From positions 124,001 through 188,000 of the forward strand of contig OX044363.1 in the NCBI GenBank assembly GCA_943846685.1: DNA of 64,000 nucleotides. Reading direction: 5' to 3'. Within the stretch, counting starts at the first letter, position 1. Every line of letters starts with the position of its first letter. This document shows, one piece after another, positions 25,075 to 32,785 of the stretch. Below the pieces are notes generated by a model, which worked only from the letters and a program-made list of their open reading frames with translations, was not told the origin of the DNA and did no database searches. Source of the stretch: an uncultured Pseudomonadales bacterium. GTDB taxonomy: Bacteria > Pseudomonadota > Gammaproteobacteria > Pseudomonadales > Porticoccaceae. The translations under genes were made by a program, and so were the position numbers.

Positions 25075-26448
25075 GTGTCACCGTCTACCTTTGCCCTTGT
25101 CGACTGCAATAATTTTTACGCCAGCTGTGAGAAGTTATTTAGGCCCGACCTAAAGCACCGCCCTCTTGTTGTGCTCTCCAATAACGATGGCTGTGTGGTG
25201 GCGCGCTCTAAAGAGGCCAAGGCGCTGGGGATTAAAATGGGTGTGCCGATCTTTAAGATTCGCAACGAGCTGCGCCAGCATAATATTGCGGTATTCTCAT
25301 CCAACTACACACTCTATGCGGATATGTCAGCGCGGGTAATGCGCACTCTTGAGGAGTTGGCACAGCGGGTGGAGATTTACTCTATAGATGAAGCATTTCT
25401 CGATTTAACCGGCACTCAATCATTACTCTCCAATACTCTATTTGGCCAACAGGTTAGACAGATTATTGGCGATTGGACGGGTATTACTGTCTGTGTGGGT
25501 ATTGCTCCAACCAAAACATTAGCGAAAATGGCTAACCACGGGGCAAAAAAGTATCCGGCTACTCAGGGAGTTGTCGATCTTAGCGATCCCCTGCGACAGC
25601 AGCGACTGATGGCATTGCTGCCGGTCGACGAGGTCTGGGGGATTGGTCGGCGTCTCGGTTTGCGCCTTCAGCAGATGGGCATTAATAGCGCTCTGGATCT
25701 GGCCAATGCCAATCCAAAACATATTCGCCAGCATTTTTCTGTGGTGGTTGAACGTACCGTTCGTGAACTGAATGGCGAGTCCTGTATTGAGCTTGAGGAG
25801 GCACCGCCGACCAAGAAACAGATTGTCTGTAGTCGCTCATTTGGTGAGCGGGTTACAACGTTGCAAGAGATGCGTGAGGCGATCTGTCAGCACAGTGTGC
25901 GAGCGGCGGAAAAGCTGCGCAAGGAAAAACGCTACGCGAAAGTGATCAATGTTTTTATTCGCACCAGTCCGTTTAATGCTCAGCAACCGCAGTACTCGAA
26001 CTCAATCAGCGGTGAGTTATCTGTGCCCAGCGATGATAGTCGCGATCTAATCAATCTGGCGATGCGGCTGCTGGAATGTATCTGGCGCGATGGTTTTGCC
26101 TACGCCAAAGCGGGGGTTATGTTGTCAGACTTTTACGAAGCCGGGGTCTATCAGCCAAGTCTGTTTGATCAGGAGGCAGCGCAGTCGAACAGCCCTGAGC
26201 GCATGAACAGCCCTGAGCGCGAAAACAGCCCTGAGCGAAAGAAAAGCCGGGCTCTGATGTCGACGCTGGATAAAATTAATCGGGGTGGCAAGAGCAAACT
26301 GTTCTTTGCCGGACAGGGGGTTTCTATCAATTCAAAGACAGGTAATTCAAAGACAGGCAGTTCGAAGACAAAAAACTGGGCCATGAAGCGCGAACATCTC
26401 TCCCCCGCCTACACCACCAGTTGGAATGATATTTTAAGAGTTAAGTAA
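25075..26448 (+). CDS. umuC: UmuC, Y-family DNA polymerase V, with two repeat expansions
   Basis: Translesion polymerase catalytic subunit, 457 aa; E. coli UmuC is 422. Catalytic carboxylates lie in FALVDCNNFYASCE (residues 5-18) and YSIDEAFLDL (near 103), and the little-finger and DUF4113 C-terminal regions are present, ending in SWNDILRVK. Two insertions explain the extra length: NSPERM/NSPERE/NSPERK at residues 372-389, just before the DUF4113 segment LMSTLDKINR, and NSKTG/NSKTG/SSKTK at 419-433, between FFAGQGV and WAMKRE. Both are perfect in-frame tandem DNA repeats in surface loops. GTG 25075 follows AGGTTA. Operon with umuD, SOS-controlled. Confidence 0.92.
   Translation: MSPSTFALVDCNNFYASCEKLFRPDLKHRPLVVLSNNDGCVVARSKEAKALGIKMGVPIFKIRNELRQHNIAVFSSNYTLYADMSARVMRTLEELAQRVEIYSIDEAFLDLTGTQSLLSNTLFGQQVRQIIGDWTGITVCVGIAPTKTLAKMANHGAKKYPATQGVVDLSDPLRQQRLMALLPVDEVWGIGRRLGLRLQQMGINSALDLANANPKHIRQHFSVVVERTVRELNGESCIELEEAPPTKKQIVCSRSFGERVTTLQEMREAICQHSVRAAEKLRKEKRYAKVINVFIRTSPFNAQQPQYSNSISGELSVPSDDSRDLINLAMRLLECIWRDGFAYAKAGVMLSDFYEAGVYQPSLFDQEAAQSNSPERMNSPERENSPERKKSRALMSTLDKINRGGKSKLFFAGQGVSINSKTGNSKTGSSKTKNWAMKREHLSPAYTTSWNDILRVK
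26187..26240 (+). repeat. Three 18-bp in-frame repeats in umuC (AACAGCCCTGAGC family)
   Basis: Units begin at 26187, 26205 and 26223, each holding AACAGCCCTGAGCG and encoding NSPER plus one variable residue. The core is identical to that of the intergenic array at 18325-18422 and the better copies in the UlaG-like gene. Confidence 0.92.
26329..26373 (+). repeat. Three 15-bp in-frame repeats in umuC
   Basis: Units AATTCAAAGACAGGT (26329), AATTCAAAGACAGGC (26344) and a diverged third (26359) encode NSKTG, NSKTG, SSKTK. Unrelated in sequence to the AACAGCCCTGAGC family. Confidence 0.9.
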
Positions 26449-26514
26449 AGAGCAAAATACAGTCTCTTGCTATAAGCTATGGCTACTGATTTAAACACCA
26501 CTAAGGGGATATCT

Positions 26515-27513
26515 GTGCTCGAGATTCCAGTCTGGCATCAGGTCAGCGCTGAACAGTTTGAAAACGAAATTGTTCCGCTAAATAAACCAGCACTGCTCAA
26601 ATCACTGGCCGGCGACTGGTCGGCAGTTAAGGCTGGAACAGAGTCCCCTCAGGCAATTGCCAATTATTTAAGCGCGATGGACAGCGAGCAGTCGGTCCCT
26701 GCCGTGGTCGGCAACCCAGAGATTAATGGACGTTTCTTTTACGGTGACGATCTGCAGACCATGAACTTTAGCCGTGCATCGACGACGCTGAGTTCTGCCC
26801 TTGAACAGCTATTAAAAATAATTGATCAACCCAATCCTCACGCTATTGCGTTGCAGGCCATCCCTATCCGCGATGCACTAAAAGGTTTTGAAGACCAAAA
26901 CCCTCAGCCATTATTGGATAGCTCTATTGCACCAACTCTGTGGTTGGGCAATCGGGCGATGGTGGCTCCCCACTATGATATTCACGACAATATTGCCACG
27001 GTGGTTGCCGGTCGCAGACGATTCACCCTCTATCCGCCCGAGCAAATAAATAATCTCTACCCGGGCCCGGCACTGAGCACACCCGCCGGTGTGCCGGTGA
27101 GTATGGTGGATATTCGTCAGCCGGATCTCGAGCAATTTCCCAACTATGCGCAGGCTGAAGCTGCTGCCCAGCAGGCGATTTTAGAACCTGGAGATGCTGT
27201 CTATATTCCGGCGCTGTGGTGGCACGGAGTCGAGTCGTTAGAGGGACTAAATATACTGGTCAATTACTGGTGGGGCGGACAGACTCAGGGAACCCCTTCA
27301 GCCAATGACAGTATGATGCACAGTATGCTGAGTATCGCCAAGCTGAGTCCGGAAAAGCGCGAGGCCTGGCGACAATACTTTAATTACTTTGTATTTCAAA
27401 CCGCTGAGGATCCTCAGCGGCACTTACCAGCAAGCTTAAATGATCTAGTGACTGATCTCAGTGAAGAGCAGCAAAGAGCGCTTAGAGAATTTTTAAGTAA
27501 GCGCTTACTATAA
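26515..27513 (+). CDS. Cupin-like (JmjC/FIH-type) protein, copy 1
   Basis: Probable Fe(II)/2-oxoglutarate-type oxygenase of the cupin-8 group, 332 aa. The iron site is suggested by HYD in APHYDIHDN and by the later histidine in ALWWHGVESL; AGRRRFTLYPPEQINNLYPG between them is the family block. GTG 26515 is preferred over ATG 26479: AAGGGGAT lies 4-5 bases upstream and the product then starts MLEI, as does the paralogue at 29057-30070. It is convergent with the halogenase cluster, sharing a terminator overlapping its last codons. A role in modifying a protein or glycan taken up by the neighbouring receptor is inference. Confidence 0.78.
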   Translation: MLEIPVWHQVSAEQFENEIVPLNKPALLKSLAGDWSAVKAGTESPQAIANYLSAMDSEQSVPAVVGNPEINGRFFYGDDLQTMNFSRASTTLSSALEQLLKIIDQPNPHAIALQAIPIRDALKGFEDQNPQPLLDSSIAPTLWLGNRAMVAPHYDIHDNIATVVAGRRRFTLYPPEQINNLYPGPALSTPAGVPVSMVDIRQPDLEQFPNYAQAEAAAQQAILEPGDAVYIPALWWHGVESLEGLNILVNYWWGGQTQGTPSANDSMMHSMLSIAKLSPEKREAWRQYFNYFVFQTAEDPQRHLPASLNDLVTDLSEEQQRALREFLSKRLL

Positions 27514-27526
27514 GTGCTTACTTAAA
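27492..27526. terminator. Bidirectional hairpin terminator between cupin 1 and halogenase 1
   Basis: TTTAAGTAAGC at 27492-27502 pairs with GCTTACTTAAA at 27516-27526, flanked by T-rich sequence (ATTTT) on the plus side and AAAAATT on the other. It overlaps the end of the plus-strand cupin gene and faces the minus-strand halogenase stop. Confidence 0.75.
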
Positions 27527-27533
27527 TTTTAGG

Positions 27534-29024
27534 CTACATAGCGCCTGCTTTGCAGTATCTGCTAATAAATTCCTGATGGCTCGGCAGCTGACCGACTACA
27601 TGATCGACCGATGATTTTATGCTGTGCATAAAGGCTTTTAGCTCATCGTCGCTCATCATATCGACAATCGGGTGGTGCTGTTCAGGCACTAAACCCTGCC
27701 CCAACATCACCTGAGTCCAGGAGTTTTCGGCAAACAGATCGCCAATCTTGTGGAAGACACTGCCGGTCTGTTTAAACATATCGATACGGTGCTGCAGGCT
27801 TTCGGGAATTTCCATGGTTTTGCAGTGACGCCAAAACTCGGTGTCTTCCCGTTCGGTGACATGGTAGTGCAGAACAATAAAGTCGCGGATAAAGTGAAAT
27901 TCATCACTCATCTGCTTATTGAACTCTTTGACATAGGGCTCATTGACCCCTTCAAACGGGAACATTCGCAACAGGCGCAGTATGCCGCTCTGCACCATAT
28001 GAATACTGGTGGATTCCAGCGGCTCGACAAAGCCTCCGGCGAGACCCAGTGCAATACAGTTTTTATTCCAGTGCTGGGTGCGCTGACCGGTGCGGAATTT
28101 AATCACGCGGGGCTCGGTTAAAACTTCCCCTTCAATATTATTCAGCAGGGTTTGGGTCGCTTCCTCGTCAGAAATATACTTGCTGCAGAACACGTGGCCA
28201 TTGCCGACTCGCGACTGCAATGGGATACGCCACTGCCAGCCTGCAGCTCTGGCGATTGAGCGGGTGTAGGGAATAGGTTCAGCCACTGAGCGGGTCTGCA
28301 CGGCGATTGCGCTGTCGCAGGGCAACCACTTTGACCAGTCTTCGTAGTCGGTGTTTAGAGTTTCACCGATCAACAGTGCTCGGAAGCCACTGCAGTCGAT
28401 AAATAGATCCCCTTCTACTTTCTGTCCGGAGGCTAACTGCACGTGCTCGATAAAGCCTGTATCGGCGTTGGTACCAACCTCAATAATCTTTCCTTCGATG
28501 CGCTTGCAGCCGTGTTGCTCGGCAATCTTGCGCATAAATTTGGCGTAGAGGCTGGCATCCATATGATAGGCATAGTTGAGCCCATCGGGCTTAAATACGG
28601 CGAATTTATTGGCTTTGGCGGCCATTAGTTCGGTGCAGTACTCGCCAAAATCGGCGGTATTACCCTGCGCTCTAGCCTTTAACCAAAAGTGCACAAAGCC
28701 CGCGGCCCAGCAGTCTTTGCCGGTAAAACCAAAGGAGTGAATATAGTCTTTGCCGACATCTCTCCAGTTCTCGAAAGAGATACCCAGCTTAAAGGTGCCC
28801 TGCACGGCGGCCATAAATTCCCGCTCATCAATTTTAAGCAATTGATGGAGGGTGATTAGGGTCGGGATGGTGGCTTCGCCGACACCCACGGTGCCGATTT
28901 CATCGGATTCAATCAGGGAGATATCAAGATTTTTACCCAGCAGTTTTGCCACGGATGCGGCTGCCACCCAACCGGCAGTTCCGCCGCCGACAATCACCAC
29001 TTTTCTTACTTTTTGAGCTGTCAA
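27534..29024 (-). CDS. Tryptophan halogenase family flavoprotein, copy 1
   Basis: FADH2-dependent halogenase homologue, 496 aa. It has VIVGGGTAGWVAA (residues 10-22), the catalytic lysine K79 in GTFKLG (same number as in PrnA/RebH), the WQWRIP form of the WxWxIP motif that excludes monooxygenase activity, and GGFVEPLESTSIH near 345. All key residues are intact, so halide chemistry is possible. Such genes often lie beside TonB-dependent receptors in marine and aquatic proteobacteria, where the substrate is usually unknown and need not be tryptophan. It is the last of four minus-strand genes after the receptor. Confidence 0.85.
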   Translation of the reverse strand: MTAQKVRKVVIVGGGTAGWVAAASVAKLLGKNLDISLIESDEIGTVGVGEATIPTLITLHQLLKIDEREFMAAVQGTFKLGISFENWRDVGKDYIHSFGFTGKDCWAAGFVHFWLKARAQGNTADFGEYCTELMAAKANKFAVFKPDGLNYAYHMDASLYAKFMRKIAEQHGCKRIEGKIIEVGTNADTGFIEHVQLASGQKVEGDLFIDCSGFRALLIGETLNTDYEDWSKWLPCDSAIAVQTRSVAEPIPYTRSIARAAGWQWRIPLQSRVGNGHVFCSKYISDEEATQTLLNNIEGEVLTEPRVIKFRTGQRTQHWNKNCIALGLAGGFVEPLESTSIHMVQSGILRLLRMFPFEGVNEPYVKEFNKQMSDEFHFIRDFIVLHYHVTEREDTEFWRHCKTMEIPESLQHRIDMFKQTGSVFHKIGDLFAENSWTQVMLGQGLVPEQHHPIVDMMSDDELKAFMHSIKSSVDHVVGQLPSHQEFISRYCKAGAM

Positions 29025-29056
29025 AATAGTCTCTCCGATACTCTCTACAATAAAAG

Positions 29057-30070
29057 CTAACGTTTAAATTTACTTAACAATAGCTTGTGAATCTGTCTGG
29101 CCACTGCCTCATCCAAAGGGTTTAAAACCCCTCGTGCCTGTTCCGGCATATGCTGATAATTCTCTTCGTCAGCATTAAATACATAGTGATCAAAAATCTC
29201 TCGCCAGGCGTCGCGCTGCTCTGGGGGAAGATCACGAATACCCATAATCGCGTGCTGTAAAACATTCACAGGCGAGCCCATATAAGCGGGGGTATTACGC
29301 CACCAGTAGTTGATCAATATATTCATATCATCCAGCGACTCTACATGGTGCCACCACATACTGGGGATAAGGATGGCATCACCGGGTTCCAGCTCGACTA
29401 CCTGGGCCGCTTCCAGTGCCTGACGAAATTTCGGGTAGGCATCGAAGTCGGGCTTGGCAAAGTCGACCAGGCTAATAGACTGCCCCGCTGGGGTAAAGTC
29501 GATCGGGCCCACATAAAGATTTTCAAGTTGCTCTGGGGGAAACAGGGTAAAGCGTCTGCGCCCTGCCACTGTACAGGCAATATTGGTTGGAAAATCATAA
29601 TGGGCGGCTATTCGACTGCGGTTGCCAATCCAGATACTGACCAGAGGATCATGACCCTCTATAACCAAATCGTTGCTATCTCGAAATCCCGGCAGCCAGT
29701 TATCCACCATGGTCGAACCCACATACAGGGTCGGTGGCTGCGCTTCGCTGCTGTACTGGCGAAGATTTCCAAATACTTGCGGCAGCGGCAACCGAATTCT
29801 GTCGAAATTAAAACCACTTAAATCTTCGGTGTAGAAAATTCGCCCCTCTATTTCCGGCTCGCCTCGGTAAGCTGTCAGCTGCTGACCACTGTCGAACTGT
29901 AAAATATACGCCTCAGCCTGCGCAGGAGATTGCACTGCCGCTTTAACAATCGGCCAGTCCGCAGTCAGACCACGCAGCACCAGAGGCTCGTTGGAATTGA
30001 GAATATCGTCGCTGAGGCTGTCGGGTCGACAACCGGTGACTTCTCTAATCTGGCGCTTAATCTCTAACAA
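29057..30070 (-). CDS. Cupin-like (JmjC/FIH-type) protein, copy 2
   Basis: Paralogue of the protein at 26515-27513, 337 aa. Iron-site candidates are H157 and D159 in AAHYDFPTN and H241/H242 in MWWHHVESL; AGRRRFTLFPPEQLENLYVG lies between. The start is TTG 30070: a stop codon precedes it two codons upstream and no ATG or GTG lies near. It is 48 bp downstream of sapC and 32 bp upstream of halogenase 1 on the same strand, so all are probably one transcript. Confidence 0.8.
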   Translation of the reverse strand: MLEIKRQIREVTGCRPDSLSDDILNSNEPLVLRGLTADWPIVKAAVQSPAQAEAYILQFDSGQQLTAYRGEPEIEGRIFYTEDLSGFNFDRIRLPLPQVFGNLRQYSSEAQPPTLYVGSTMVDNWLPGFRDSNDLVIEGHDPLVSIWIGNRSRIAAHYDFPTNIACTVAGRRRFTLFPPEQLENLYVGPIDFTPAGQSISLVDFAKPDFDAYPKFRQALEAAQVVELEPGDAILIPSMWWHHVESLDDMNILINYWWRNTPAYMGSPVNVLQHAIMGIRDLPPEQRDAWREIFDHYVFNADEENYQHMPEQARGVLNPLDEAVARQIHKLLLSKFKR

Positions 30071-30118
30071 TATTCAATACTCGTTATTAATTTATGTAGA
30101 AGGGTTAAGAACTAAGGG

Positions 30119-30856
30119 TTAGTCGAGACTGGCATTTTTCTTGGCGATCAAACCGCTAACTCGTGAGAATGAGGCAACGGCCATATAGATCGCCTGCAGG
30201 AATCCCTGCTCGTGTAATTTACCCAGCGTCTCGGCTTGCAGACCGGCGAGCTTTTCTTCATTGATGGTGTAGAAACCCTCTAATCGATTGTTGGAACCAT
30301 CTTTTAGGGTGATATCCAGATTAAAGCCTTCGAGCAAGTCATTTTCTAAAAGCACGGCAATAAACGCTTTGTTCTGCTCGTGACCACGATGGATAGTCTG
30401 TAAATTCTCCATCGATTTCTGCAGGTACTCGCTGGGCTCACCACTATCGGTAAACAGTGCTTCACTTTTAACCTCAGTTTCAATTTCAGTGATTCGAGGA
30501 CTTTCAATATTGATAGAAACCACGGGTCTCTTCTCACCATTCTCAACATCTGGTGATTGCTGAAAGCCAATCAGAAAAGGATTTCTCTCAACCATCATTG
30601 GCATATAGGTGGCATCCCAATGACTGCCTTTCAGATAGAGATTTTCATCGCGCTGAAAACCAAATAGCGCCAGTGGATAAAATTGTCCGGATTCACCGTC
30701 TTTGGCAAAGAAGATCGGATAACTAGATTCGATATTCCTAAACTCGAGAGGGAAGGTCATGGCGTACATTAGGTTGTCGCCATAGGCGGCGCCACGTTCG
30801 GTGATAACTCTTAGCTTGGCGTGTTCCGACTGACTAAGAAGTGAATATTTACTCAT
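30119..30856 (-). CDS. SapC family protein
   Basis: A 245-aa soluble protein of the SapC family (named for a Campylobacter S-layer locus, function unproven). Family segments are ERGAAYGDNLMYAMTFPLEFRN cut at residues 20-41 (EF-IESSYPIFF follows) and FYPLALFGFQRDENLYL. No signal peptide. SapC genes recur next to TonB receptors and tryptophan-halogenase homologues. Here it lies 53 bp after halogenase 2 and 48 bp before cupin 2, all minus strand. Confidence 0.85.
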   Translation of the reverse strand: MSKYSLLSQSEHAKLRVITERGAAYGDNLMYAMTFPLEFRNIESSYPIFFAKDGESGQFYPLALFGFQRDENLYLKGSHWDATYMPMMVERNPFLIGFQQSPDVENGEKRPVVSINIESPRITEIETEVKSEALFTDSGEPSEYLQKSMENLQTIHRGHEQNKAFIAVLLENDLLEGFNLDITLKDGSNNRLEGFYTINEEKLAGLQAETLGKLHEQGFLQAIYMAVASFSRVSGLIAKKNASLD

Positions 30857-30909
30857 GCTGTAACCCTTAATATATATACTTTAAATAAATCTGTGACGGC
30901 TATAAAAAT

Positions 30910-32499
30910 TTATATTTTTTGCAGCCCATAGGTATTAATTTTTTCAATTAGTTGGCGATTTGTCGGCATTGCCATCTCGAGCTCACGACGCTGCTTGGCA
31001 TTTTTCTGGAACAGGTTTACGGCGGCTTCCCGACCCAACCGATCCGAGCGGCGAATGGTTGTACTGGGGTTAGTTTCGAAGTTCATGCCGTAGAGCACAT
31101 ACTGAAAACTGGCCGAGGGAAACATCTCATCGGTATGGTTGGTATCGCGATGCCAGGGTCCCTGATATTTCCACAGGGCGATAAGCTCTTGCAGGCTGTC
31201 GGGGATTGACGATGGATCGAGATGATCGCGCCAGTACTGATCCTGGCGACGATTCAAAATATAGTGCAGCTTAAGAAAATCGATAATACGGTCCCAGCGA
31301 TATAAGAACTTGTCGTTAAATCGCTTGGCGACTATGTCCATCATCTCGCGGTTGGCTGGCAGCTGTTCGGCAATCATATTGGAGGACAGCTCGACCAGAA
31401 TCAGCGCGGAGGCTTCTAAAGGCTCAATAAATCCGGCGGACATGCCGATGGCGACACAGTTTTTATGCCAGAACTCGGTGCGATGGCCGGGATCAAAATT
31501 AATTTTCCGCGGTTCGGCATCTGCAGCGGCCTGTGAACCAGCGGTGCGCTCTATATAACGCAGCAGTTCGGCGGTGGCATTCTCTTGGCTATTATGGGCA
31601 CTGGAATAGACATGACCGGTTCCGCGCCTTGAGGGCAGGCCAATATCCCAGATCCAGCCAGCACTTTGAGCGGTAGACAGGGTACAGGAGGCAATTGGAT
31701 CATCGGGATTGCTGTAGGGAACCTGTACAGCCAGTGCGGTATCGTTAAACAGATACTGCTTTTTACTGCGCAGGGGTATTTTGTAATGTTCACCCAACAG
31801 CAGAGCTCTGGAGCCGCTGCAGTCGATAAACAGATCCCCTTCAATAGCGCCGCTGGAATCTGTAGTAACCGATGCAATATCACCATTTTCGGCGGAGTTC
31901 ACTGCAGTTACATTGGCTTTTATATGTTTTACCCCCAATTTATCGACACAGTGCTTGCGCAAGAACTCGGCGAATTTGGCCGCATCCAAATGATAACCGT
32001 AGTTAACCGTGCCGGCGTATTCCGGGGTTGAAATCTGTTTTGGTGCCCGTGAATCTGGGAACAGTACTGACTGATGTGAAACTGCCTGATCAAATCTGGG
32101 TCTGCCCTGCAATTCCTGCCAGTGGGGTGCCAGATTGGTCTCGTTGTATCCCTGAGGTGCGGTGAAAGGATGGGTGTAGTTGTCGTTCTCTCCGGTTGTC
32201 CAACCGGCAAATTCGGTGCCCTGCTTAAAGCTGGCCGTACACTCGCGAATAAAGTCCGTTTCCGAGAGCCCCATCTTGTTCAATGTGGTGCGCATGGAAG
32301 GCCAGGTGCCCTCACCGACGCCGATGGTTTTAATATCCGGGGATTCTATTAGGGTTAGCTGAAACTGATTGTCCTGCTGGTCACCGTGCTCTTGATTAGC
32401 ATTTTGGGAAATAGCATGCTCGGCAGCGATCACACCGGCGGATAACCAGCCGGCAGTTCCCCCGCCCACAATCACAAGTCGACTTATTTTTTTACTCAT
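30910..32499 (-). CDS. Tryptophan halogenase family flavoprotein, copy 2, altered motif
   Basis: Halogenase-like flavoprotein, 529 aa. LVIVGGGTAGWLSAG begins at residue 8, the likely catalytic lysine is K92 in SFKQGTEF, and GFIEPLEASAL is near 350. The WxWxIP motif reads WIWDIGLP, with an extra residue before the proline, so the active-site wall may differ from copy 1. There is an insertion rich in Gln/Asn/His near residues 31-46. It is the first gene after the TonB receptor, separated by 286 bp holding a strong hairpin, and begins a four-gene run with SapC, cupin 2 and halogenase 1. Confidence 0.83.
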   Translation of the reverse strand: MSKKISRLVIVGGGTAGWLSAGVIAAEHAISQNANQEHGDQQDNQFQLTLIESPDIKTIGVGEGTWPSMRTTLNKMGLSETDFIRECTASFKQGTEFAGWTTGENDNYTHPFTAPQGYNETNLAPHWQELQGRPRFDQAVSHQSVLFPDSRAPKQISTPEYAGTVNYGYHLDAAKFAEFLRKHCVDKLGVKHIKANVTAVNSAENGDIASVTTDSSGAIEGDLFIDCSGSRALLLGEHYKIPLRSKKQYLFNDTALAVQVPYSNPDDPIASCTLSTAQSAGWIWDIGLPSRRGTGHVYSSAHNSQENATAELLRYIERTAGSQAAADAEPRKINFDPGHRTEFWHKNCVAIGMSAGFIEPLEASALILVELSSNMIAEQLPANREMMDIVAKRFNDKFLYRWDRIIDFLKLHYILNRRQDQYWRDHLDPSSIPDSLQELIALWKYQGPWHRDTNHTDEMFPSASFQYVLYGMNFETNPSTTIRRSDRLGREAAVNLFQKNAKQRRELEMAMPTNRQLIEKINTYGLQKI

Positions 32500-32712
32500 T
32501 TGTATCAGCTATTTTTTTAGGTCTTTTATTAGGCCTTTTATTAGGCTTTTAGTAGGTATTAGGGCTACTTCAGAGCAGTCTTGTATAGATTCTTTGAACC
32601 TAGGATAGCGCGAAGATTCCATAGCTACAATGTTTAATCGGGACTCTTTAACCAGTTCTAATTAATACGGTTTGAGAGCTGTTTGGGTTTTTCCAATTTG
32701 CCTGAAAGAAAG

Positions 32713-32738
32713 AAGCCGCTTAACAGGTTAAGCGGCTT
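32713..32738. terminator. Strong hairpin between the TonB receptor and halogenase 2
   Basis: Perfect inverted repeat AAGCCGCTTAAC / GTTAAGCGGCTT with two bases between, followed on the minus strand by TTCTTTCTTTC and on the plus strand by TTCCGTTTTC. It should stop most receptor transcripts on the minus strand and let few through to the halogenase genes. Confidence 0.75.
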
Positions 32739-32785
32739 CCGTTTTCATCTTACTTTTTACGTTGTGTTACCTGTTCAGGGCTAAC

